Assembly: GCA_947683625.1 (NCBI GenBank)
Contig: CANTUR010000009.1
Span: 7,205,501-7,269,500, forward strand
Length of the DNA stretch: 64,000 nt
Direction: 5' to 3'
Source: Mallotus nudiflorus
Taxonomy: Eukaryota; Streptophyta; Magnoliopsida; Malpighiales; Euphorbiaceae
Shown here: in pieces, positions 34,159 to 44,209 of the stretch
Position numbering within the stretch: the first letter of the stretch is position 1
Layout of the letters: every line of letters starts with the position of its first letter
The notes under the pieces: model-generated
Told to the model about the DNA's origin: nothing
Seen by the model: only the letters and a program-made list of their open reading frames with translations
Databases searched by the model: none
Position numbers and translations under genes: made by a program

Positions 34159-35120
34159 AATAAAACCAACAAATCTCTACCTTGCCAATCTCCACACAAT
34201 TCTCTCATAAATCCAATCTTCAATAATGTCTACAAATGCTAACTTTTAATTTTTAACAACATTGATCAAGTCTAAATACTGTTTAACCTTGACTTTAATT
34301 ACCACTTTTGTCATTATATCAATTGAATTCTCAATGGTTTGAATTTTCTGGATTATGACTCTACATTCTTCTAGAATCTCCCATGCAAAGTGATATCGAA
34401 CATCGATATGCTTCATCATTGCATGATAAACCTAGTGCTTTGTTAAATGAATAATACTATGACTGGAGTAATTGCACTTTGATGTGCTTTTACTCCATTC
34501 CTAGTTCACCAACTGACCCTTGAAGCTAAATTGCCTCCTTTACATCCTTTGTAATTGCCATACACTCTACCTTTATAGTAGATAAAGCTACTGCTGTCTG
34601 TAAGGTGGACTTCCAACTAATAGGTGACGTTTTAAAAGTATACACGCAACCAGTATTTGATTGATGCTTGTCTAAATTAACAGCATAAATAGAATCAAAA
34701 TACCCAACTATTCAATGACCATCTTATTGGTCTTACTTAAATACCAAACTAACATCTGTGGTGTTCAGAATATATTGTATAATCCATTTCATAGCTTGGC
34801 AATGCTCCTTTTCCAGGATCATGCATGTACTTACTCATAACCTCAATTGCCTATGAAATATCAGGCCTTGAACATACCATTGCATACGTCAAGCTACCAA
34901 CAACACTTGTATTCAATACATTTGGCATGTATTCCCACAATGCATCATTCTTTGGTGACATGAATGCTCTAAGTTTGAAAAGAGGAACAAGTGGTGTACT
35001 AAGTGGTTTTAACTTCTCATTCATGCTAAAACATTTTAGTACATTCCACTAATATTCTTTCTGAGATAAATAAAGTCTCCCCAATTTCCTATCTCTAGAT
35101 ATGTTATTTTATGCATAAAA
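34159..35120 (-). mobile_element. Ty1/copia retrotransposon, RT end and RNase H, minus strand
   Basis: From right to left the minus strand reads an RDRKLGRLYLSQKEY block near 35110-35060. It continues with KPLSTPLVPLFKL, SLTYAMVCSRPDIS, a degraded Lys-Trp-x-x-x-Tyr block, STIKVECMAITKDVKEA (RNase H), MMKHIDVRYHFAWEILEE and a final DLINV. This is the terminal part of a copia pol of a different lineage from the plus-strand copia element. The start of a 3' LTR may follow at GTAGAGATTTGTTGG near 34165-34180, but the Tat LTR cuts it. Stops are frequent. Confidence 0.8.
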
Positions 35121-35169
35121 CATGTGAATGAGTTTAGTCTAGTGTTTACGTTTGACTTTTAATATCCTT

Positions 35170-35400
35170 ACACCTTCACGTTTAAAAAAAAAAAAGAATA
35201 AGAATGGGTTTGAGGGGGGAATAGGTTTGATTACCTAGGTTTTGAGGGGGAATGGGTTATTCACATTAATGGATTCTCATTCCTAATGGGTTTTAATGCA
35301 AAACAAACATCAATAATGGGAATGAGCTATTCGCATTCCTATTTTTGAGTCACTTTAAACCTAAACAAACAAGCCCTAACATTTTATAACAGTCCCTATA
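35170..35400. mobile_element. MITE-like or small DNA-transposon-like insertion
   Basis: A short segment unlike its surroundings has repeated GGGAATGGGTT/GGGTTTGAGGGGGG motifs on the left, matching ATTCCTAATGGG and CATTCCTATT on the right, and a CTAAACAAACAAGCCCTAA end. This composition (GGAATG/CATTCC and a AAACAAACAAG end) is seen in small non-autonomous plant DNA elements. Terminal inverted repeats and a target duplication could not be demonstrated. Confidence 0.35.
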
Positions 35401-37350
35401 TGTGAGAAAATAGCAAATGAAATTTTATTTGTGAAGTTATTAAGAAAGGCAGCTATGGGAATTGACAACTATTATGCTATTCATTAAAAATTACAAATGG
35501 TATCCTAACATAAGGCTCATTATCATCAATCCTAATATAAAAAAATGTCAGGAAACTTTAAATAATTAATTAAGAAACTGAAAATTGCTAACTATGAATC
35601 TCTTATGTTTTCATACAATAAATGGAAGTGTTTTTCATAAATAAAATCATAACATTTAACGCTTTTTGCAATTTAATCACAACATTTTAATTTGTTATGA
35701 AAAGGCTAATTCTCACAAGAATCAAAGGAGAACGAATGGATCCATTCTTAACCATAATTTATGATGAAAATGTACAAAGACTACTACCATTTGAATAAAG
35801 CATTATATTTCTACTACTACTGGTGTTAGAGAATGAAGGTGACAAAAAATTCCACATTATTAAAATGAAAAATAAAAAAAGCAGTAATAGGCATATAATT
35901 GTTCGGGAGTCCACAATCAAATCGCTTAGGCCATTTTGGTGAGAGGAATATTCGTTGTCAAACCTATTGTTACATTTTGAAGGTTCAATTTGAGAATTTA
36001 AGTTCAAATTCAATTGGTGAAAAATCCAATATTCAAATTTGTATTTGAAACCCAAACATGTTGGAGTACTTCCTGTGTAATCCATAAAAAAGTTATCAAA
36101 GGTTAAAATCCATTTCCCATTTCAGATATGTAGCGTACTAAAGAGCTTGGAATCATTCCCATATTTTTTTTCATTTCTTTTTCCCAAGAAATATGGGAAC
36201 AGAAAATTGACTTTTTGACATTTTCTTTGACGGACTGTTGATTAGCCTGGTGTTGAATTAGATGAATATGATAGCAAGTGAAAATTGTAGGATTATACAA
36301 TCTGTATTATTTAGGTATAATCAGATCTAATTCATTGATGGCTGAGGAATAATAGCCACATTTTGTTCAGTTCTCATTGACTGGTACACCATCACCATGA
36401 CAATGAGTGCAGTTAGATGTCACTATTCTGAGAAAATACATTAATTGGATTCTCCATGTTATGCTTGCCATCGGACTACGCAGTCGAAGTAGAAACAAAT
36501 CGGAGAATTGGGAAGCCTTGTCCTTCCATAGCTGCAACAAAAAATATTTTATCATGTAAAGACTTAAAGAAAGACCATTAGGTTCGACTCGGGTGGTGAT
36601 GATTTATTATGGCATGATCGATGTTTTTAAAGTGGCGTTTAGCAGGCCAATATTTGTGATAGCTCTATAAAACTTGAAGCGAAAAGAATCCATTGGTGAG
36701 ACATCATATACTATGGCAACGTAATTGAAATTTAATAGGAAGAAATCTAGGAATACATTTATTTTTATCTCCTCTAATTCTCTCAATCAAATATGAATTA
36801 AGCTCCAGGCCACATAGAATTTTGATATAATCTTTCCATGACAATCACAAAAGTAAAAGGGAAAGATTATGTCCAAAATATAGTTTATTTATTATAGGTA
36901 TAGTATTGGAATACTGAACAACAATGTTGCTGTTAATTTGTTTTTATCTCCCCTAATTTGGCTTTTGTAGACAAAATGGCTAAACCTATCAACATTAAAC
37001 AATAATGTTTCTCTGAGGAAAATGGATTTGATTTGATAGTTGCTGTCAACATGAGATGCTTGCAGAAACATACAAAAGATTTTCAACAAGCTCAATAGAA
37101 GCAAATATTTTCTTGAGACAAGTTCCATATGTATCTTAAAGCATGCATTAAACAGAAGACTTATCACATTTCTACAAAAGCAACTCATATGCATTTGTCT
37201 CTTAATTCAACTGTGGATGAATAATCCAGGCTCCATATGCCCGAATTGAAAAAGGAGGACATAATGATTAAGATTGAAGATAACAGATGAAGAGGAACAA
37301 AAAACTATAATAGCAAATGTTACAATAGCTTAAAATAAAAGTTACACTAC
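35400..37350. other. Unassigned AT-rich region downstream of the F-box pseudogene
   Basis: Three short open stretches on the minus strand (36085-35759, 36300-36103, 36555-36367) have no recognisable domain. The first has a 20-residue hydrophobic run (ICLLLLFLFFILIMW). The second ends GMIPSSLVRYISEMGNGF. Codon content looks no different from the non-coding surroundings. This may be old 3' flanking DNA of the F-box gene or a lost exon. I see no transposon signature. Confidence 0.3.
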
Positions 37351-37369
37351 CAATACTAACTAGATGCCA

Positions 37370-38551
37370 TCAAATACATATAATGTTCTCGAAGTACTGA
37401 AACCCCTTGAAACTATTATAAGCAAGTTTCAGTTCTGGATAACAAAGTCTATAGTGAGTTCCATCTGAAAGATTATAAGCCATTGGACTGTCATTAATTA
37501 ATATCACAACTATCCATTCCTCTGCATTTTTGTCACAGATTATGCTTAAAATTGGATAATCACCGGTTGGACGTCCTGTCAAAATGGATGGAAGATTGAC
37601 ACGGTATCTCACAAACCAACTAGAATAATCTACTGCTATCTCCACAACATCATATTCCATTCGAAGGCATTCAATATATTCAGCCATACCAAGCAAATGC
37701 CCCTGAGACACCCTAAAGCAGCTGAAGTACGTACCCTCACAAAATTGCATTGTTTTGTTGAAAGTCATGGTTTCAACATCAAAGCAGAGGAACGCATAAA
37801 ATCTATTTGGTTTCTACCAATGAACCTCACAATTAAAATATACCCATTGACAATTGAAGTAGGTATATAAAGATTGTGGGCATGAGGATGGCACAAGCTC
37901 TATGGGAATTCCAAGTATCAATTTTGAGAAAAATATATATAAATTTCCGAAGAGTAATAAATGGAATCATCTTCAGGAATATCCCACGAATCATGAAAAC
38001 AAATGATCTTATAATGTGGTGATATCTTAGGATCAAACACAATGCCATTTATTATTAGGGACTTCTAGTCTCTTGAATTCTCCGCTGGTGGGATTACACA
38101 GATAATGAGAAAATCCAAATCCTTTGAAGGGATTCTCATAACGGCAAAGTAGTAAATCATTGCAGGACTGTGATATATGCACTATAGGAACATTAAAACA
38201 ATCTTGTACAACAATGTCACCTCTGACAGAAGTAAAATTAAGGGAAGAATTCAGAGGGATTACTTGAAATTTTAAGGCAGAAATATAGTAGTAATAGTCG
38301 ATGAAGAGCGCTGTGGGCTTGGGATTATCACAAGTTTGATGTAACAGAAAGTGAGAAGCACAAAACTGGGGATCAGAAATCAAATGGAGCCACTGTTTCG
38401 ATACGCATTTGAACTTCATCAATGGCTTCGCAGGTAGTCGGATGAGAATTTCTATTAAAAGATCTTCAATTTGGGCTACCTTTGCCACAAACAGAGTCAT
38501 TCGTATTTCACCTGTGGATGTGGTTTTGTTTCGATCTTCTCCGAAAATCAT
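37370..38551 (-). pseudogene. F-box protein with F-box-associated domain (At5g07610-like), copy 1, disrupted
   Basis: An intact relative would be a substrate-recognition subunit of an SCF ubiquitin ligase. The likely start is the Met at 38500 (MTLFVAKVAQ), with an upstream Met at 38551. The F-box follows at once: EDLLIEILIRLPAKPLMKFK and CVSKQWLHLISDPQFCASHF. An F-box-associated domain follows with ISQSCNDLLLC and a YLCNPTSGEFKRL block. The end is readable at 37768-37370 with DYSSWFVRYRVNLPS and a final region resembling the family C-terminus. Breaks: a frameshift near 38046, stops at 37918-37920, 37900-37902 and 37814-37816, and a further frame change near 37840. Total length of about 390 codons is normal. 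It looks closer to the At5g07610-type family than to pollen S-locus F-box proteins, but that needs a tree. Confidence 0.85.
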
Positions 38552-39230
38552 CCCTAAAAGAAATAATAAATAAAATACAGCAAGGGCATGGAAAGAATGT
38601 GATCTATTCTTCTAATATTACATTCCTAAGATATAAAACAAGTAAATATATACAGATATGCACCAAGGAGACATGAATTTACTAAAATATTTTCCTAGAA
38701 ATTTACTAGAATATTTTCTTTAGTATTAGTAAAAATTTAATTCTAATTTGATTTGGATTAGAATTTCTATTCTAATCAGATTTGTTCTTATTATTCAAAT
38801 TCTAATTAGAATTTCTATTCTAATCATATAACTTACTCATTTACTAATATAAAAATTTAGTCAAATATCATATTAGTGAAGAAAAAAAGACAGTATTTAA
38901 TACAACAACCTAGAATAAAAGGACAAAAAAAGAAAAAAATTATAGAGAAAGAAAAAAAGAGAAGAAGAATGGTATTTTTGTAAAATTTTTTTAGTCAATT
39001 ATAAGAGTGAAAATATTTTCTTGTTTATATATATATTTGATTAAATTCTATCATTAGGAAACTTCAAGTGTCCCTTAGTTGTTTGACAAAGAAAAAAAAA
39101 GTGTCCCTTAACTGATTAAAGAAAGTGGGTGAGAAATAGCATGATGCATGAACTTACCATGCTAATTAAATCATGCAAAGATGCTAACAAAATCATGCAA
39201 AGCGAGAGCAAAGAGATTTTATCTTCTGCC
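38552..39230. promoter_or_regulatory. Shared upstream region between divergent F-box and RNase T2 genes
   Basis: The two broken genes face away from each other, and this intergenic DNA of under 0.8 kb would hold both promoters. It is AT-rich, and blocks of ATTCTAATTAGAATTTCTATTCTAAT type are repeated at 38755-38825. The left part (to about 38840) is duplicated upstream of the second F-box copy. The right part next to the RNase has a repeated CATGCAAAG motif (39172 and 39194), which is a RY-like element. No coding signal was found. Confidence 0.5.
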
Positions 39231-39240
39231 TATAAATAGA
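39231..39240 (+). promoter_or_regulatory. TATA box of the RNase T2 gene
   Basis: CTATAAATAGA is a textbook plant TATA box, 118 bp before the ATG at 39349. It would place transcription start near 39265, giving a leader of about 85 bases. The intact-looking TATA box suggests that the gene was a real transcription unit rather than a processed copy. Confidence 0.55.
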
Positions 39241-39243
39241 TTC

Positions 39244-39339
39244 CTCAATTACTTCTTCAAGCCCACATCCATTTTGTAAAAGAACGTGAAGCTCAATTAC
39301 TTCGTCAAGCACACAACCATTTTGTAAAAGAACTTCAAG
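39244..39339 (+). repeat. 48-bp tandem duplication in the leader of the RNase T2 gene
   Basis: Two adjacent 48-bp units (39244-39291 and 39292-39339) begin CTCAATTACTTC and end with GTAAAAGAAC followed by 8 bases. They differ at only a handful of positions. The second unit ends 9 bp before the ATG. The start of translation and the TATA box are outside the repeat. Confidence 0.9.
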
Positions 39340-39348
39340 CTAAAAATA

Positions 39349-39960
39349 ATGTTCTTCATACTCTTCTTCTTCCTAATTATTCCAAAACCATTCCATGCAC
39401 ACCACCACATTTGGCTAGTTGAGATTTGGGCCCTAGAATATTGTTCGGAGAATGGTTCTGGTTGTAGAAAAGATGAACCACTCCCAAATGATTTTGCGAT
39501 TCATGATCTGTGGCCTGTGGACCAACAAGGCAACACTCTACTTAACTGTCAAACCCCAATTACAGATGTTCACACCTTGGTAATTTTTTTCTTTTCCTAA
39601 TTATTTGCTTTCTTCATTTTGCTTGGTCCAAGTTTCATTCTTTGTGCAAGTGCAGCTACAAGGGCGGCGAAAATTAGTTCAAGAACTGACTATGCATTGG
39701 CAAAATCTCAATGCCAAGACCTCCGAGACCAAGACGCAAATGGATTTCTGGAAGCACGAATGGTTAAAATATGGAAGTTGTATTGACCAGTAAAATCCCC
39801 TAAGTTACATTGGAAAAGGCATTTTGTTGAAACTAGAAACGGTCTTCTACATGCGCTTACGAGTAACGGTCTCTTCCTATAGCATCATACCCAAAACCCG
39901 ATTATGAAAATTCTATAAATGGTTGGCATACTAAATGCCACGTATTTGCGCTGAAGTGCA
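39349..39960 (+). pseudogene. RNase T2 family gene of S-RNase type, disrupted and 3' truncated
   Basis: Intact relatives are secreted acid ribonucleases; pistil S-RNases belong here. Exon 1 (39349-39579, 77 codons) has a signal peptide (residues 1-17, ending PFHA), a Cys pair (C32, C39) and active-site block 1, FAIHDLWP with His52. The usual Gly after His is Asp. A 76-bp intron with GT...AG ends (39580-39655) lies between the two active-site blocks, as in S-RNases and related class III genes. Exon 2 (from 39656) has block 2, FWKHEWLKYGSC; the catalytic His of the usual KHG is Tyr. A stop follows at 39791-39793. Similarity to the downstream family sequence continues in shifted frames to about 39960 (ending near a Lys-Cys) and then changes to retrotransposon gag. 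About the last 50-60 residues are lost. The family call is firm; S-RNase as opposed to S-like RNase is inference. Confidence 0.85.
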
Positions 39961-40700
39961 CAACATGACAAGGCAAGCACCTCCAGGTTTTTTACAACCT
40001 CATCAAGATCATATGGCCTCAATGGAGAATAAATTATATAAATTTTTGGAAGTTGTGTCCAATAAAATGAGCCATCAAGATGAAAATAAAAAATATATGG
40101 AGGCCAAATTTTATTAGATAGCTAAAAATCATTCATCTTCAATTCATAATATTGAAGTACAGTTGGGACAACTTGCTAATATAGTAGCACAAAGGAATCA
40201 AGGGAATTTACCAAGCAATATCGAACTAAATCCAAGGGAGCATCTGAAAGCAATTACATTAAGAAGTGGCAAGGAGATAAGGTCAGGAGATGGACTTAAG
40301 AAAGAAGAAGTCAAAACTCTAGAAAATAAAATTCAGAATGATGATGATGACTCTAAAGAAGGCAAAGGGCAACAAACAAAGGATAGTGATGGGAAAAAGC
40401 AATATATATGCCAAATTCACATAAATATGAGACAAGGCTAACTTTTCCACAAAGATTGAAGAAGCCCAATGATGAAATGAGGTTTGCTAAGTTTTTAATT
40501 CCTTTCGTTGATGCTGTTACAGAGATGCCAACATACACCAAATATCTTAAGGATATTATCACCAATAAAAGGAGATGGGATAACAACCAGACTATGGAAT
40601 TAACAATGACCTGTAGCTCCATCATCACTCATAAAATACTAACTAAATTAAAAGACCATGGAGTTTTACTCTTCCTTGTGTAGTTAGTGCTCAATAATTT
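39961..40700 (+). pseudogene. Athila gag, C-terminal part
   Basis: It starts mid-domain with APPGFLQPHQ and continues with IHNIEVQLGQLANIVAQR, NPREHLKAITLRSGKE, an acidic-basic linker and LTFPQRLKKPNDEMRFAKFL. Then come FVDAVTEMPTYTKYLKDIIT and a Lys/Arg block. Those are the conserved landmarks of the Athila gag-protease junction (the LRSGK and YAKFLK-type blocks). At least two frameshifts (near 40120 and 40430) break it. Confidence 0.85.
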
Positions 40701-40718
40701 TCTAGATGTTTATGTGAT

Positions 40719-41126
40719 TTGGGTGCAAGTATTAATCTTATGCCATTTTCTCTTTTTAAGAAATTACCGCTCGGCGAGTTAACCCCTATGAATATGACTT
40801 TGCAACATACCGATCACTCTCCAAAGAAACTACATATGATCATTGAGGATGTTTTTGCTAAGGTAGATAAATTTATCTTTCCTATGGATTTTATACTTTT
40901 AGATTTTAAATATGATAGTAAATGTCCTCTAATTCTGACGAGACCATTTTTAAATACTGGGAGAGCAATCATAGATGTCTATAAAGGGAAAATCACTCTT
41001 AGGGTTGGCAATGAGAGTGTAGAATTTATGATGCCCAGATTGATGAAATACCCAATTGAAGAGGAATTTTGCATGAGAGTGGAAGTAGTAGATGAGTGCG
41101 TAAGGGAGGTGAATTTGAATAAATAA
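40719..41126 (+). pseudogene. Athila aspartic protease
   Basis: The active-site block is seen as DLGASINLMPFSLFKKL at about 40710-40770 and retains the Asp and the Gly-Ala. It is followed by MTLQHTDHSPKKLHMIIEDV and KFIFPMDFILLDF. After these comes the CPLILTRPFLNTGRAIIDV block, in which the usual Gly before Arg-Pro is Thr. An acidic tail follows with VDECVREV. Over 135 codons remain open, the longest uninterrupted piece of this element. Intact relatives mature the polyprotein. Confidence 0.9.
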
Positions 41127-41599
41127 ATTCTTGATAAAATTTTGGAGTGTAAAGTAGACAACGAAATCTCATAAGATGCTACTTTTATTCAGCTTAAAAT
41201 TTTAGTTCATACTAACAACCCCACTCCCTCATCTGTGGTTAAACCACCCAAACTAGAGCTTAAACCATTACCTACCCATTTGAGATACACCTTTATAGGG
41301 GAAGGAAACACTTTACCTATTATCATTTCTAATAAACTATCTACTAAACAAGGGAAAGGGTATGTGAGATAGTGAGAAATAGGGTGAAGACCATTAAGTG
41401 GCAAATTTTAAACATTAAAGGGATTAACTGTTTCATTGTCATGCTTAAAATTCATATGGAAAAGGGTAGTAGAGCTATCATAGAGAGACAAAGGCATTTG
41501 AATCTGAATATAAAGGAGGTGGTGAAGAAAGAGATTATCAAGATGTTAGATGCATGCATTATCTACCCAATTTCTAATAGTGAGTGGGTAAGCCTAGTG

Positions 41600-42160
41600 T
41601 AGTGTGTACCAAAAAAAGAGTGGAATGACTATTGAGGAAAATGAAACAGGTGAGCTAATTTCAAAGAGGATGGCTAATGGGTGGAGTGTATGTATCAATT
41701 ACCAAAAATTGAACTCAGCCACAAGGAAGGACCATTTTCCTTTGCCCTTCATTGACCAAATATTGGAAAGGATAGCAGGGCATGCATACTACTATTTCCT
41801 ATATGGCTATTTGGGTTACAATCAGGTTTTTATTTTTCTAGAGGACTAGGAGAAAACAACATTTACATGCCCATATGGAACTTTTGCTTATTGACGTATG
41901 CCTTTCGGACTGTGCAATGCATAAGCTACTTTTCATAGATGTATGACAACTTTTTTTTTTATCTCATCGAGAACATCATATAGGTATTTATGGATGATTT
42001 TTCTATTTTTGGTGATTCTTTTGAATTATGTTTGTCTAACCTTGACAGGGTCTTGAAAAGATACGAAGAGGCTAACCTTGTTCTTAACTAGGAAAAGTGC
42101 CATTTTAGGGTAAAGGAAGGGATAGTCCTTGGTCACAAGATTTTGAGTGCATGGATTGAG
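41600..42160 (+). pseudogene. Athila reverse transcriptase
   Basis: An open start reads KKSGMTIEENETGELISKRM, then CINYQKLNSATRKDHFPLPF and FLYGYLGYNQVFI. After a shift there is FMDDFS at about 41985-42005, which is the catalytic box, and a QEKCHF-like block at 42090. The first catalytic Asp (in the family, a Leu-Asp-Gly-Tyr-Ser-Gly block) is Tyr in FLYGYLG, so the enzyme was dead even without the stops. Confidence 0.85.
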
Positions 42161-42399
42161 GTAGATTGAGCTAAAATAGAAATTATAGGTAAGCTACCAC
42201 CTCCAACAATAGTCAAGGGAGTTCGAGGATTTTTAGGACATACTAGTTTTTATAGGCGTTTAATTAAAAAATTTTCTTTAATTGATAAGCCTTTAACCTA
42301 ATTGTTAGTTAAAGATGCTCCTTTTGATTTCAATAATAATTTTTTAAATGCTTTTAATAGGTTGAAGGAGGCTTTGGTGTCAACCCCAATTATTTCACC

Positions 42400-42790
42400 C
42401 ATGGATTGGGCACTTCCTTTTGAGATCATGTGTGATGTAAGTGACCATACTATAAGGGTAGTGCTTAGTAAAAGGAAATAAAACAAGCTTCATGTCATAA
42501 ACTATACAAGCAGAACTCTTAAAGAAGCTCAATTGAACTACACCACAATTGAGAAAGGGCTGATGTCTATGGTTTTTGCTATTGATAAATTTAGATCTTA
42601 CTTACTTGGTTAAAAGGTTATTATTTTCACTGATCATGTAGTAATAAAATATCTCATGGCCAAGAATGATGCAAAACCACATCTTATTTGATGGGTGTCA
42701 CTTTTACAAGAGTTTGACTTAGATATAAAAGACAAAAAAGATTTTGAGAATGTTGTAGCTAACCATTTGTCCAGGTTAGAGAGTTATGAA
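42400..42790 (+). pseudogene. Athila RNase H
   Basis: FEIMCDVSDHTIRVVLSKRK shows the first Asp. Then come YTSRTLKEAQLNYTTIEKG, with Gly replacing the second Glu of the KE pair, and FTDHVVIKYLMAKNDAKP. The end is the tail block KKDFENVVANHLSRLE, with Asn in place of Asp. It is read in shifting frames with stops. Confidence 0.8.
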
Positions 42791-42939
42791 TAAGTATGGT
42801 AAGAAGAGGATATCAATGATGAATTTCTTAATGCTTTATTACTAGCAGTCCAACATTTTATTGCTCCATAGTTTGTAGACATTGCCAATTATTTAGCATG
42901 TGGAGTGCTACCTCCAAATCTATCCTAGCAATAAAAGAA

Positions 42940-43490
42940 GCATTTCATCTATGAGGTAAAGCATTATTTATGGGTGGATCCATTTATATACAAGATTTAT
43001 TGAGATGGGTTGATTAGGAGTTGTGTTCCAAAAGTTAAAATGTTAGAAATTTGCTTCATTGTCATAATTCTACATATGGTGGGCATTTTGGTGCAATAAA
43101 AACTACTGAAAAGGTGTTACATATTAGATTTTTCTAGCCTAATTTATTCAAAGATACCAAGGATTATGTGGAACACTATGATAGATGTCAAAGACATAGG
43201 AATATCTCCAAAAGGAATGAAATGTCACTCATACCAATTTAAGAAGTGGAGATTTTTTACATTTGGGGATTGGATTTTATGGGTCCTTTTCCATCATTTT
43301 TTAGGAACCAATATATCTTGGCTAGAGTTGAATATGTGTCTAAGTGGGTGGAAGCCATTCCTTCACTATAAATGATGCCTAAGTGGTAATAAGATTTTTC
43401 AAGAAATTGTTCAGTAGATTTGGAGTATCTTGAGTTGTAATTAGTGATTAAGGCTCACACTTTTGCAACAAACAGTTTGAGTTACTAGTC
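42940..43490 (+). pseudogene. Athila integrase, truncated at its C-terminal end
   Basis: The zinc finger is seen as a His pair (LLHCHNSTYGGHFGAIK-like, around 43050-43090) and a degenerate Cys pair near 43175. Part of the first core strand is seen as GLDFMGPFPSFF-like text around 43270-43310, then VEYVSKWVEAIP near 43345. The block with the second Asp (DGGSHFCN, here with a stop) lies near 43450. After about 43490 the similarity stops, so the third acidic residue and the C-terminal domain are deleted. Confidence 0.75.
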
Positions 43491-43499
43491 AAAAGGTAT

Positions 43500-44205
43500 G
43501 GAGTGGTCCATTCAAGGTGCAACAATTCTTTTTTCATGATGCACTTGAACTTATAAATTCTCAAGGAGTGTGTTTTTGAATAAATGGACAGAGGTGCAAA
43601 GTGTATCAAGGAGGATTTCTGCCTAATGAAAAGGAAATTCTTTTCCTTCATCAACCTCAATGAAATATTCTAGTTTTGGTCATGCTAAAGACCTAAAAAT
43701 TAGCATTTTATTATAATGCTTATTATTTTCTTTCACCATTTTATTATTTTTTAGTGTTAGTCTTTTTATTAATCTTTGTCTTATGAATTGCAGTTTTCTT
43801 TTGAAAAAATTTATATATATATATTGCACATTGTTTTATATTTTCTTATTTCATTTCATTTTGTCTATTGTTAAATTTGTGTGTATTAAAGTTGTTAAGC
43901 ACACTTAAAAAATTTTTGGTGCTTTGGAATTTTATAGGTAAAATAGTGAAGTGAGGTGCAAATTTGTTGAGGTCAACTTTATCGTGCTTGAATGAAGTGT
44001 TTATTCAATAATCCACCTTCCTTCTTTCTCCTTTCCACTTCCACATTTTCTTTCTCCCATTTTCCTTTCTTTTTCTTTTAAAATCCCTAATCATTTCATT
44101 TCCCCCCCTTTCAAATATCACATTCATCCATTATTATTATTAATTTTTTTTTAGATTGCTTCCTATATTTTTAAATCCTCTTAATTTTTTTTTTCTTATT
44201 GTCAT
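43500..44205. other. Non-coding spacer between integrase and env-position ORF
   Basis: T-rich sequence without coding features. The short (TA)n run at 43811-43823 is part of it. An Athila element has a spacer here. Confidence 0.4.
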
Positions 44206-44209
44206 TTTC

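Noticed and set aside
34825..35052. A 75-codon open stretch on the plus strand
   Set aside because: It is antisense to the RT end of a minus-strand copia fragment, whose motifs are clear on the other strand.
37370..38551. A functional S-locus F-box or other intact F-box gene
   Set aside because: At least one frameshift and three in-frame stops interrupt the F-box-associated domain, and introns are not typical of this family, so splicing is unlikely to rescue it.
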